Shown in pieces: positions 6,484 through 12,816 of a stretch of 12,816 nt of DNA (position 1 is the stretch's first letter; the number at the start of each line of letters is the position of its first letter). The translations under genes were made by a program, and so were the position numbers. The notes beneath the pieces were generated by a model. The model was given only the letters and a program-made list of their open reading frames with translations, was not told the origin of the DNA and made no database searches. This DNA comes from an uncultured Plesiomonas sp. (GTDB taxonomy: Bacteria > Pseudomonadota > Gammaproteobacteria > Enterobacterales > CAMTGL01): the NCBI GenBank assembly GCA_947071955.1, contig CAMTGL010000031.1:1-12816 (forward strand), in the 5' to 3' direction.

Positions 6484-6526
6484 AAACAACCACTGCGGGT
6501 CAGCAACCAATACGCGCTGACCCGCA
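6481..6526 (-). terminator. Rho-independent terminator after accD
   Basis: A perfect 11-bp stem (6494-6504 with 6516-6526, TGCGGGTCAGC and its complement) with an 11-base loop, followed on the minus strand after a few bases by TTGTTTTTG. It begins 10 bases beyond the accD stop. The U-tract is offset by about five bases, so efficiency may be less than complete. Confidence 0.82.
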
Positions 6527-6535
6527 ATCAGTAGG

Positions 6536-7492
6536 TTATTTTTCGTCAGTATCTGACTTGGCTGACAGTGTGTCTGCCTCAGTCTCAGTGTCAACCGCAG
6601 CAACCTCTTCAACCGGACGCTGTGCTGGCACAACCAACGGTGACGGTTGTAACGTCATTTTTGCCAGTAAACCAGCCAGACGCTGACGCATTTCCAAACG
6701 CGGAATGATCATGTCAATCGCGCCTTTTGCCAGCAAAAACTCACTGCGCTGGAAGCCTGATGGCAATGTTTCACGCACGGTTTGCTCGATAACTCGTGGC
6801 CCTGCAAAACCAATCAGAGCTTTAGGCTCACCGATGTTGATATCACCTAGCATTGCTAAACTTGCAGAAACACCGCCCATCGTTGGGTCGGTCAGTACTG
6901 AAATAAATGGCAGCCCTTTTTGACTTAAGCGCGCCAACGCAGCACTGGTTTTTGCCATTTGCATCAGTGAGAATAGCGCTTCTTGCATACGTGCACCGCC
7001 GCTGGCAGAGAAGCAAACTAACGGTGAATTCAGTTCAATGGCTTTATCCACGGCACGCACAAAACGGGCACCTACCACAGAAGCCATTGATCCGCCCATA
7101 AAAGAGAACTCAAAAGCAGCCGCCACAACCGGTATGCCCATCAGCGCACCCTGCATGACGATCAGTGCATCTTTTTCACCGGTCTCTTTTTGTGCAGCGC
7201 TGAGTCTGTCTTTATAACGCTTAGAGTCTTTGAACTTCAGAATATCTTTCGGCTCTAGCTCTTCGGCGAACTCAACACCGGTACCCTCATCAAGAAAGCT
7301 CAACAACCGACGACGGGCAGTGATACGCATGTGGTGGCCACACTTCGGGCACACTTCCAGATTCCGTTCCAGTTCAGCACGGTACAAAACTTGTTCGCAG
7401 CCATCACATTTGGTCCATACTCCCTCAGGAATACTTGCCTTGCGCGAGGAGACGATATTTGTTTTGTTAATAATACGCTCGATCCAGCTCAT
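6536..7492 (-). CDS. accD: Acetyl-CoA carboxylase carboxyltransferase subunit beta
   Basis: Beta subunit of the carboxyltransferase that moves CO2 from carboxybiotin to acetyl-CoA, giving malonyl-CoA for fatty-acid synthesis; it works with AccA, AccB and AccC encoded elsewhere. It begins MSWIERI, as in E. coli, with AAGG before the ATG at 7492; an upstream in-frame ATG at 7525 would add 11 unconserved residues and is not preferred. A four-cysteine zinc ribbon is present (C29, C32, C48, C51, as CDGC and CPKC), followed by the crotonase-like domain with GALMGIPVVAAAFEFSFMGG, SASGGARMQE, LTDPTMGGVSAS and GFAGPRVIEQTVRE. At 318 residues it is about 14 longer than E. coli AccD, due to an acidic Asp/Glu/Thr-rich tail. 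It has its own terminator and a probable promoter, so it appears monocistronic. Confidence 0.97.
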   Translation of the reverse strand: MSWIERIINKTNIVSSRKASIPEGVWTKCDGCEQVLYRAELERNLEVCPKCGHHMRITARRRLLSFLDEGTGVEFAEELEPKDILKFKDSKRYKDRLSAAQKETGEKDALIVMQGALMGIPVVAAAFEFSFMGGSMASVVGARFVRAVDKAIELNSPLVCFSASGGARMQEALFSLMQMAKTSAALARLSQKGLPFISVLTDPTMGGVSASLAMLGDINIGEPKALIGFAGPRVIEQTVRETLPSGFQRSEFLLAKGAIDMIIPRLEMRQRLAGLLAKMTLQPSPLVVPAQRPVEEVAAVDTETEADTLSAKSDTDEK

Positions 7493-7560
7493 GGATGACC
7501 TTTCAACCTTGTGTTTTAACAGCACCGCCTGTAGCAGTGTAAGCTCAGGAAATACCGCAC

Positions 7561-7589
7561 ATTAAACCACATCAGATTCACGCTGTGGA
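7561..7589 (-). promoter_or_regulatory. Candidate accD promoter
   Basis: On the minus strand TCCACA (7584-7589, four of six) is 17 bases from TTTAAT (7561-7566, five of six). It sits immediately after the dedA terminator and would give a leader of roughly 60 bases before accD. Motif match only. Confidence 0.42.
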
Positions 7590-7590
7590 T

Positions 7591-7614
7591 AAAAAACTGG
7601 TCATACCCGACCAG
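7591..7614 (-). terminator. Rho-independent terminator after dedA
   Basis: CTGGTC and GACCAG (7609-7614 and 7597-7602) form a perfect 6-bp stem with a six-base loop, followed directly by six T on the minus strand (7591-7596). It is about 35 bases after the dedA stop. Confidence 0.88.
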
Positions 7615-7646
7615 CCTACCGACTCATTTGACGCTGAGTTTTTACT

Positions 7647-8306
7647 CTATTTCGATGCGGTTTCTGATGAATGACGGCGACGCTGCCGCCAAAATTCAAT
7701 AATACCAGGCAGCACCGAAACAAAAATAATCCCTAAAATCAATAACTCAAGATTCTGTTTGATCACAGGGATATTGCCAAAGTAGTAACCGGCATAAACA
7801 AACCCTGTCACCCACACGAGACCACCAATCACATTAAACAGTGCAAAATGTCGGTAGTGCATACGCCCCATACCAGCAACAAACGGGGCAAACGTGCGAA
7901 CTATAGGCACGAAACGGGCAAAAATAATAGTTTTCCCCCCGTGACGCGCATAAAACTGCTGAGTACGTTCAAGATGCTGACGTTTAAATAAGCGTGAATG
8001 CGGATTACTGAACAAACGTTCACCAAATAAGCGCCCTATACTGTAGTTCAGTGCGTCTCCGGTAATCGCAGCAATAATCAGTAAAACCACCAGCAAATGC
8101 GCATCCATCTGGCCGGTTGCCGCCAGTGTTCCGGCCACAAACAGCAGCGAGTCACCGGGTAAAAACGGAGTAACAACCAGCCCGGTTTCACAGAAAATAA
8201 TTAAAAACAGAATGCCGTAAATCCACAGGCCATATTGCGCCACCAGCATGGTCAGGTGCACATCAATGTGCAAAATAAAATCAATCAGCGAACTCAGCAG
8301 CGCCAT
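7647..8306 (-). CDS. dedA: DedA family inner-membrane protein
   Basis: Member of the DedA/VTT superfamily, multi-spanning inner-membrane proteins linked to lipid-carrier recycling, envelope homeostasis and cell division. The 219-residue length equals E. coli DedA. Conserved features are FCETGLVVTPFLPGDSLLF (38-56, with the acidic residue and the PGD re-entrant motif), ITGDALNYSIGRLFGERLF, and FARFVPIVRTFAPFVAGMG, the family's arginine/proline motif in the second re-entrant region, followed by a membrane helix (LFNVIGGLVWVTGFVYAGYYFG). The C-terminal tail is basic (RQRRRHSS). The ATG at 8306 has AAGGA nine bases upstream. A TATAAA (8333-8338) lies in front of it but without a good -35, so a separate promoter is possible, not shown. 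Same position as in E. coli, between truA and accD. Confidence 0.96.
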   Translation of the reverse strand: MALLSSLIDFILHIDVHLTMLVAQYGLWIYGILFLIIFCETGLVVTPFLPGDSLLFVAGTLAATGQMDAHLLVVLLIIAAITGDALNYSIGRLFGERLFSNPHSRLFKRQHLERTQQFYARHGGKTIIFARFVPIVRTFAPFVAGMGRMHYRHFALFNVIGGLVWVTGFVYAGYYFGNIPVIKQNLELLILGIIFVSVLPGIIEFWRQRRRHSSETASK

Positions 8307-8387
8307 GGCTTCACATCCTTGATAAATCCGGTTTTATACTCAAATAGGGTGCACCGACTCACTATGGGATAACAGCGACCACAATAA

Positions 8388-8423
8388 TGGCTGAAAGACG
8401 TTCTACGAGTCTATCCTCAGCCA
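8388..8423 (-). other. Hairpin between truA and dedA
   Basis: TGGCTGA (8388-8394) and TCAGCCA (8417-8423) pair perfectly over 7 bp, with AGAC/GTCT pairing again inside the loop. There is no T-run after it (the minus strand continues ATTATTGTGG), so it is not a classic terminator. It may stabilise the truA mRNA 3' end or attenuate read-through to dedA. Confidence 0.4.
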
Positions 8424-8440
8424 ATGTGCTCTCGTAACAG

Positions 8441-9226
8441 TCAGTCAGCAATAAACAGTGGGCCAAGCATCGGCGCTGGTAAGGCAAATTGCGCCGGATA
8501 ATCTACCGCAACAAGATACAATCCAGCAGCTTTTGCTGTTGCCGCAGCAATACGACGATCTTTAGCTGCCAGAACAGTGTCAATCCATGCCTCTGGCTGA
8601 TGCCCTGCCCCCACTTCCAGCAAACTGCCCACAATATTTCGCACCATATGGTGCAAGAAGGCATTCGCTTTTACATCCACAATCACATAATGACCCTGAC
8701 GGGTTATATTCAGGTGCTCAATGGTCCGCCAAGGTGAGTGAGACTGACACTGCAACGCACGAAATGAGGTAAAGTCATGCTCACCGAGCAGATACTGCCC
8801 CGCGCGTTGCATTTTTTCAACATCAAGCGGGTGGTGATAATGCGTCACACCGTGGCGTAAGATAGCTGGGCGGTAGCCGTAATTATAAATAATGTAGCGA
8901 TAGCGGCGTGCGGTAGCACTAAAACGCGCATGAAACTCTTCCGATACTTCGGTAGCCCAACGCACGGCAATATCATCAGGCAGATTGGCGTTTGTACCGA
9001 GTGTCCATGCCGCATCTTTACGCACCGAATCGGTATCAAAATGCACCACTTGCCCCGTACCGTGTACACCTGAGTCTGTGCGTCCTGCACAAAAGACATT
9101 CACCGGATGGTTTGCCACTTTTGAGAGTGCTTTTTCTAAACGCTCTTGCACACTGTCAACTTCTTGCTGACGCTGCCAACCGCAATAACGGCTTCCATCG
9201 TATTCAATGCCCAGTGCAATACGCAT
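8441..9226 (-). CDS. truA: tRNA pseudouridine(38-40) synthase TruA
   Basis: Converts uridines 38, 39 and 40 in the anticodon stem-loop of many tRNAs to pseudouridine. The catalytic aspartate is D51 in AGRTDSGVHGTGQVVHF. Other family blocks are MRIALGIEYDGSRYCGWQRQ at the start, NLPDDIAVRWATEVSEEFHARFSAT, RYRYIIYN, HDFTSFRA and HHMVRNIVGSLLEVG. With the start at 9226 it is 261 residues (E. coli 270). The open frame continues up to an ATG at 9292, but that codon lies in the stem of the fimV terminator and the added 22 residues are not family-like, so I reject it. A GGG about ten bases before the ATG is a modest ribosome site. TATAAT lies about 35 bases upstream. Confidence 0.97.
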   Translation of the reverse strand: MRIALGIEYDGSRYCGWQRQQEVDSVQERLEKALSKVANHPVNVFCAGRTDSGVHGTGQVVHFDTDSVRKDAAWTLGTNANLPDDIAVRWATEVSEEFHARFSATARRYRYIIYNYGYRPAILRHGVTHYHHPLDVEKMQRAGQYLLGEHDFTSFRALQCQSHSPWRTIEHLNITRQGHYVIVDVKANAFLHHMVRNIVGSLLEVGAGHQPEAWIDTVLAAKDRRIAAATAKAAGLYLVAVDYPAQFALPAPMLGPLFIAD

Positions 9227-9260
9227 GGTCAACTTACCCTTAACGACAATAAAACGTGCG

Positions 9261-9266
9261 ATTATA
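9261..9266 (-). promoter_or_regulatory. Candidate truA -10 box (TATAAT)
   Basis: A perfect TATAAT on the minus strand just after the T-tract of the fimV terminator. The -35 position falls within the terminator hairpin and matches TTGACA poorly, so the promoter, if real, is weak or activator-dependent. It would start transcription about 30 bases before the truA ATG. Confidence 0.42.
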
Positions 9267-9295
9267 AACAAAAAGCGGCGGCCTGTAGCCACCGC
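9266..9295 (-). terminator. Rho-independent terminator after fimV
   Basis: GCGGTGGC (9288-9295) and GCCGCCGC (9275-9282) form an 8-bp stem with one G·U pair and a five-base loop, followed on the minus strand by TTTTTGTTT. It lies about 115 bases after the fimV stop. Confidence 0.87.
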
Positions 9296-9342
9296 ATGAT
9301 CAGTTTCTAACGTTTATTTTCCGCGCCTACACAACACAAACC

Positions 9343-9387
9343 CTAAAGCCCATACTTTATGTAGGATATAAACGCACAATTACGCAT
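9343..9387 (-). CDS. Possible 14-codon micro-ORF between fimV and truA
   Basis: Reads MRNCAFISYIKYGL then TAG. AGGAG stands eight bases before this ATG, one of the better ribosome sites in the window, and it begins only 23 bases after the fimV stop and well before the fimV terminator. The same frame continues after the TAG for eleven more codons (GLCCVGAENKR) to a second TAG at 9307. An out-of-frame ATG four bases upstream would give an 11-codon alternative. I recognise no family. It may be a translated small peptide, the remnant of a slightly longer gene, or chance. Confidence 0.25.
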   Translation of the reverse strand: MRNCAFISYIKYGL

Positions 9388-9410
9388 AGCATACTCTCCT
9401 GATAATCAGG

Positions 9411-12242
9411 TTATGCTGACGTAACTTCTTGCAGCATTTTTCGCGCCTGCTGTTGCTGACTTTCAGAACCCTGTGCGATGACCTCATTGAGCAGTGCAAC
9501 CGCACCTTCTGGATCATCTATATCCAGATAAGCGCGCGCCAAAATCAATTTACCGACCAGATCATCGGTCATATCCTCATCATGATTTACATCTTCAGCA
9601 ACAGGCTGGCGTGTATGCAACGCGCGAACAAAAGGCTTGGTAACACCGTCGCGCTCTTCAGGAGAGAGCTGATCGGCCATCAGATTTGGCTGCGCGCCCC
9701 AATCTTCATGCTCTGACTGTGGCTCTGGCGGCAGCGGCATCGACCAGTGCTCCGCTTGTGGAAGCAGCGGAGTTGAGAGATCAAAATCGGCCTCGGTCAT
9801 ATCTGGCAGATCAAACAGTGGGGTTTTGGCTGGAATAGCTGCGACAGGTTGACGCACTTCCAGCGTTGGCACAGTCTCAGTCGCTATTTGTGCGGCTGTC
9901 TCTGTGCTGGTGATATTTATATTCGCGATATCTGCGTCCGAGGTATCTATATTTGAGATATTTGTATTTAAGATATCTGTATCCGCTATATCAGCGCTGA
10001 CTGACTCAGATTGCAACGGTAGGGCTGACTCAAACAGCTCTTCATCACTGAGCAGCAATACCGAATCGGTATCATCATTGCTGTCGGCCAGCAGGTGTAC
10101 GTCATCATCAAGATCCAGCGGTGAGCCATGCTGACGTGTCGGGGTGGATAACATGACATTGACGATATCATCCCCCAGCTCAAGATTTTGCTCACCACCG
10201 AGCATATCACCGTGCGCTAAATCATTATCAACCAGTGAGGCCAGCTCCTCGCTTTCGTGGTTGGTCTGACTCTCTACCGCGCTATCCTGCAATTTCGGCA
10301 CTAACATTGCCGATGATGCAAAGGCCGATTCAGGGAAAGAAGCACTCTCTGATCCCCCATCAGGCTTACTTGTCTTAGCAGATGCCAAACGAGCCTCTGA
10401 CGGCGCTTCCATTTCTGATGACAGAAGATCGGCCTCCGGCTGCAATGCTGCAGGTGAATAGATAGACTCATCCAACCCCGCAAACAGTGATGGGGGCTCA
10501 GGCAAGGTTTGCGCATGGGTGCCAGTGAGATCACTCTCCGGCACAGAGGCGGTGAAAGGATCATCGAGTAACACAGAATGTGATTTATCCTCAGTATCAG
10601 GTTTACTCTGCTGTGTCGCATCGGCTAACGGCGCACCTACCGCAGTAGCATCAGAGCTGCTGTGTTCGCTCAAATCTGAGGCGGTAATCGCGTTCCAGTC
10701 AGGATCAATCAACAGATCATCTGAACGGTTCAGATCTGGAGTCTCTTCCGCCAATAAATTAACACTGTCAGGATACGGTACGGTTTTACTTTTATGCTCT
10801 TCAAATGCTTGTGACAGCATGTCCTGCTGTTTACGCTGGCGAACCCGATACAAGACCCACAGTAAGAAGCCGATAATGGTCGGCGGGATCACACCGACTG
10901 CAATTGCAACCGGCCAACTGTTGGCCATCTGATAAGTCAGCGATGCCGATGATGATTCAAGCTTGCCATATTTGACCTGTAACTCAGCCAACTGTTTTGC
11001 TTGCAAGTCAGCCTGCGTCAACCGCATTGCCGCTTCCTGACGGAAATGCTCCCCTTCAGCCAGTGTCGCCTGCAAAGATTTCATCTCAATACTCAGGGCG
11101 CTGACCTGATTACTCAGTTGCAGATTTTTTTCGGCCAGCAGGGTCATTTCGGCGTTGGACTCAACAAGCTGCTGACGAAGATGTTTGAGCTGCTCTTCTG
11201 GGCTGCCGCCTACGCTATTAGGCTGTGTATTTTGTGACGATAACGCTGTATGTCCACTGGCATTTTGATCATCTGATGGATTTTCCAGTGCACGGGTTGC
11301 AATACTGGCGGCAACAGTCAGTGGAATAACGGCACTGGCGCTGCCCTGTCCGACCGGTTTTTTATCTGCTACCGTATTGTTGGGTGTTTTTACAGCAGAA
11401 ACGGCAGAGATTCCCGTTGATGTGGTGGAAGGCGCTGTGATGTTTTCTTTCGTGATATTAGCTTGCTGATAACGCTCTGCCAGATGTCCGTCCGGTTTAT
11501 CGGTGGGGGTTGCAGGCGTGGTTATTGTCGGTACAACGGCGGAAGTTGCCACAATGGGAACAGTTACGGCCGGTGTAAGGGATTTCTGAGCTGCCATAGC
11601 CGTGCGGTTTATGTCTGTAACGGGGGTGCTGCCAGAACCGGTAAGTGCAATCTTTGTTGCTAACGAGCTTGAGGGCTGCGGTGCATCTCTTAACGGTGTA
11701 TTGTTATTGTTCTGGTTGTTGCTTTGCGCTTTTGGGGAAGTCGCCAAATTTGTTGGTGCAGCGGTATTAGGGGCTGTGTTTAACGCCTTTTTATTACGGC
11801 TGTAGGCTTCCCACAGCGGTTTTTCACGCTCTAAACGTGAGGCAATAACCGAGGTACGTTCGGCGCGCACTTGTGCCAGCGTTGGAATACGTAAACGGCT
11901 ACCGGCCTGTAGCCCGTGCAGATTATTGTTCTCAAACGCCGACGGATTGAGGCGATACAGTGCACCGATAGTTTGCTGTACCGAAACCTGATTTGACGGG
12001 CGTACCCGACTGGCAATTGACCACAGTGTTTCGTTATTGTAGGTCGGCCCGTAGGTTGCCGAAGTACGGGTAGCGGGAGTGCGCGGAATCGGCGCAGGCT
12101 GTATCAGCCGTGTTGGCGCTGATGTTGCAACAAACGGATCACTGTCCGGCCCAACGACCGGCATTTGATAAGCGCCAACCGGCAGGACTGTGCCGGATAA
12201 AACCGCTATTGCAATAAACCGCGCTATTTTCGTGGTGGTCAC
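9411..12242 (-). CDS. fimV: FimV/HubP family pilus assembly and polarity protein
   Basis: A large bitopic inner-membrane protein that in relatives organises the cell pole, type IV pilus assembly, chemotaxis or flagellar placement. Of 943 residues: signal-like N-terminus (ARFIAIAVLSGTVLPVGA, 7-24); a periplasmic peptidoglycan-binding LysM region at about 65-121 (ETLWSIASRV ... GLQAGSRLRIP); a Ser/Thr/Ala-rich linker; a Gln/Leu-rich coiled coil at about 346-437; one membrane helix at about 444-465; then a long acidic cytoplasmic part and a conserved C-terminal FimV domain (893-939, LVGKLILARAYLDIDDPEGA). The start is GTG at 12242, chosen for AGAGGG eight bases before it and for giving an intact signal. 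A tandem repeat encodes residues about 747-777. Its own terminator follows. The 150 bases upstream hold no promoter I can defend. Domain order makes the family sure; the precise cellular role is inferred. Confidence 0.95.
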   Translation of the reverse strand: MTTTKIARFIAIAVLSGTVLPVGAYQMPVVGPDSDPFVATSAPTRLIQPAPIPRTPATRTSATYGPTYNNETLWSIASRVRPSNQVSVQQTIGALYRLNPSAFENNNLHGLQAGSRLRIPTLAQVRAERTSVIASRLEREKPLWEAYSRNKKALNTAPNTAAPTNLATSPKAQSNNQNNNNTPLRDAPQPSSSLATKIALTGSGSTPVTDINRTAMAAQKSLTPAVTVPIVATSAVVPTITTPATPTDKPDGHLAERYQQANITKENITAPSTTSTGISAVSAVKTPNNTVADKKPVGQGSASAVIPLTVAASIATRALENPSDDQNASGHTALSSQNTQPNSVGGSPEEQLKHLRQQLVESNAEMTLLAEKNLQLSNQVSALSIEMKSLQATLAEGEHFRQEAAMRLTQADLQAKQLAELQVKYGKLESSSASLTYQMANSWPVAIAVGVIPPTIIGFLLWVLYRVRQRKQQDMLSQAFEEHKSKTVPYPDSVNLLAEETPDLNRSDDLLIDPDWNAITASDLSEHSSSDATAVGAPLADATQQSKPDTEDKSHSVLLDDPFTASVPESDLTGTHAQTLPEPPSLFAGLDESIYSPAALQPEADLLSSEMEAPSEARLASAKTSKPDGGSESASFPESAFASSAMLVPKLQDSAVESQTNHESEELASLVDNDLAHGDMLGGEQNLELGDDIVNVMLSTPTRQHGSPLDLDDDVHLLADSNDDTDSVLLLSDEELFESALPLQSESVSADIADTDILNTNISNIDTSDADIANINITSTETAAQIATETVPTLEVRQPVAAIPAKTPLFDLPDMTEADFDLSTPLLPQAEHWSMPLPPEPQSEHEDWGAQPNLMADQLSPEERDGVTKPFVRALHTRQPVAEDVNHDEDMTDDLVGKLILARAYLDIDDPEGAVALLNEVIAQGSESQQQQARKMLQEVTSA
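9913..10002. repeat. Degenerate 15-bp tandem repeat (six units) inside fimV
   Basis: Six consecutive 15-base units begin at 9913, 9928, 9943, 9958, 9973 and 9988, each opening with ATAT or GTAT (for example atatctgcgtccgag, atatttgtatttaag). In the protein they give five-residue repeats of the pattern x-(D/N)-I-x-(D/N): ADIAD, TDILN, TNISN, IDTSD, ADIAN. The frame is kept, so unit gain or loss would change FimV length without a frameshift. Confidence 0.85.
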
Positions 12243-12374
12243 AACCGATACCCTCTCGCATCAAAATCTATGTTGGTTGAAAATGGCCACTCGGTACGCC
12301 ACAAAATTGCCGTTATTATCAGCAGATTGTGCTACCTGTCGGCCATTAAGCCTATATTTTGGCATTTCCCCAAC

Positions 12375-12392
12375 GCTTGCCGAATAGCAAGC
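12375..12392. repeat. Short inverted repeat beside the usg terminator
   Basis: GCTTGC (12375-12380) and GCAAGC (12387-12392) around a six-base loop abut the T-tract of the usg terminator on its downstream side. No function assigned; possibly the start of the fimV leader or a second hairpin of a tandem terminator, but it lacks its own T-run on the minus strand. Confidence 0.4.
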
Positions 12393-12426
12393 AAAAAATA
12401 TGCCGGAAGCGCTAACTTCCGGCATA
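12393..12426 (-). terminator. Rho-independent terminator after usg
   Basis: A perfect 11-bp stem (TATGCCGGAAG at 12399-12409 with CTTCCGGCATA at 12416-12426), a six-base loop, then six T on the minus strand (12393-12398). It lies about 70 bases after the usg stop. Confidence 0.93.
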
Positions 12427-12476
12427 GTGTCTGTTTCAAGTTTTCGGTACGCAGCGGGTTGATTTAATCCCGCACA

Positions 12477-12505
12477 AATACTTGCATATTTCGGTTACAA
12501 GTATT
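12477..12505. repeat. 8-bp inverted repeat across the usg stop codon
   Basis: AATACTTG (12477-12484) and CAAGTATT (12498-12505) are exact reverse complements with a 13-base loop that contains the usg TAA. On the mRNA it would form a hairpin at the end of the reading frame, some 50 bases before the real terminator. AT-rich and possibly fortuitous. Confidence 0.4.
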
Positions 12506-12816
12506 CGTTTATTAGGCGCTCTGCGGTTTGCAGAGCCATCATCGCGCCGCCAAACTGGACGTTATCGGCTACTGACCAAAATTGTACGGCCTGTGGTAAA
12601 CCGTAGTCATTACGCAAACAGCCGATACTCAGGTGCGCAACGCCGCTGGCATCGCTGACTTGAGTAGGGAAATCGCCCTCTTCCATCAGCGTTAAATCAG
12701 CACTGTCGCGCAGCAGATCAGCACAGGTGTGAGTATTCAGTGGGAAGTCTGTTTCTACGGTAACTGACTGGGCATTGCCGTAAAAAACCGGAGTTTGTAC
12801 GCACTGTGCAACGATA
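12495..12816 (-). CDS. usg: Usg, aspartate-semialdehyde dehydrogenase-like protein (C-terminal part)
   Basis: C-terminal 106 residues of an aspartate-semialdehyde-dehydrogenase homologue of the Usg type; the start lies beyond the right edge. The segment FPTQVSDASGVAHLSIGCLR and RNDYGLPQAVQFWSVADNVQFGGAMMALQTAERL resemble, from memory, the E. coli Usg tail (FPTQVGDASG, VRNDYGMPEQVQFWSVADN) far more than true Asd tails. E. coli usg also lies just upstream of truA. Usg proteins are thought to lack dehydrogenase activity; their role is unknown. The codon at 12774-12776 gives Asn in FYGNAQSV, where I align the catalytic His of active family members (GHS in the family), consistent with a non-catalytic homologue, although E. 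coli Usg as I recall it keeps His there. TAA stop, then a strong terminator. Confidence 0.88.
   Translation of the reverse strand, partial: IVAQCVQTPVFYGNAQSVTVETDFPLNTHTCADLLRDSADLTLMEEGDFPTQVSDASGVAHLSIGCLRNDYGLPQAVQFWSVADNVQFGGAMMALQTAERLINEYL

Noticed and set aside
7493..7525. Longer AccD start (ATG at 7525)
   Set aside because: The added 11 residues are not conserved; MSWIERI at 7492 is the family start and has a ribosome site.
9227..9292. Longer TruA start (ATG at 9292)
   Set aside because: The codon lies in the fimV terminator stem and upstream of the candidate TATAAT, and the extra residues are unlike TruA.
10519..10932. 137-codon plus-strand frame opposite fimV
   Set aside because: Antisense to the acidic, Ser-rich part of FimV, whose codon composition leaves the opposite strand open; no start signal or known protein.
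1..12816. CRISPR arrays, tRNA genes, insertion sequences, prophage or defence systems
   Set aside because: No regularly spaced direct repeats, tRNA-like cloverleaves, transposase or integrase genes, or defence domains seen; all genes belong to a conserved housekeeping neighbourhood.

Overview
The window looks like chromosomal core DNA of a gammaproteobacterium. On the minus strand the gene order is usg – fimV – truA – dedA – accD – folC – dedD – cvpA – purF – (yhbP-like) – ubiX – ghxP. From truA to ubiX this is the well-known Escherichia coli order, except that a split-barrel gene sits between purF and ubiX. A fimV gene next to usg and truA recalls Aeromonadales/Vibrionales-type genomes. Base composition looks moderate (about half GC by eye). 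I would guess an Aeromonadales-like organism such as Tolumonas, but the sequence alone does not prove it. Every gene I can support is on the minus strand. There are no tRNA or rRNA genes, insertion sequences, prophage genes or CRISPR arrays.

Layout from the right (transcription runs right to left). The window opens inside usg (12816-12495), an aspartate-semialdehyde-dehydrogenase homologue, closed by a strong terminator. Next come fimV (12242-9411, GTG start, large pilus/polarity protein) with its own terminator, truA (9226-8441, tRNA pseudouridine synthase), dedA (8306-7647, membrane protein) with a terminator, and accD (7492-6536, acetyl-CoA carboxylase beta) with a terminator. Then folC (6385-4994) runs directly into dedD (4992-4303, SPOR protein, GTG start). 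The purine unit follows: a PurR operator and extended -10 promoter, cvpA (4221-3727) and purF (3690-2176), ending in a terminator. A second unit begins from a probable promoter near 2000: a YhbP/UPF0306-like FMN split-barrel protein (1924-1364) overlapping ubiX (1382-804). Last is ghxP (613 to beyond the left edge), a guanine/hypoxanthine permease with its own PurR operator.

How it works together. The left third is partly a purine and flavin neighbourhood. PurF commits PRPP to de novo purine synthesis and GhxP imports purine bases, and both appear to be under PurR because a near-consensus operator lies upstream of each. UbiX uses FMN to make prenyl-FMN and is translationally overlapped with a predicted FMN-binding split-barrel protein. 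The middle holds essential housekeeping genes (accD, folC, truA). Three of the terminators lie very close to or overlap probable promoters of the next gene, so these units look packed but transcriptionally separated.

I found no clearly new defence or mobile system. The observations most worth a second look are the YhbP-like/UbiX overlap, a possible pseudoknot in the ghxP leader, a tiny ORF with a strong ribosome site between fimV and truA, a 15-bp tandem repeat inside fimV, and the replacement of the expected catalytic His by Asn in Usg.
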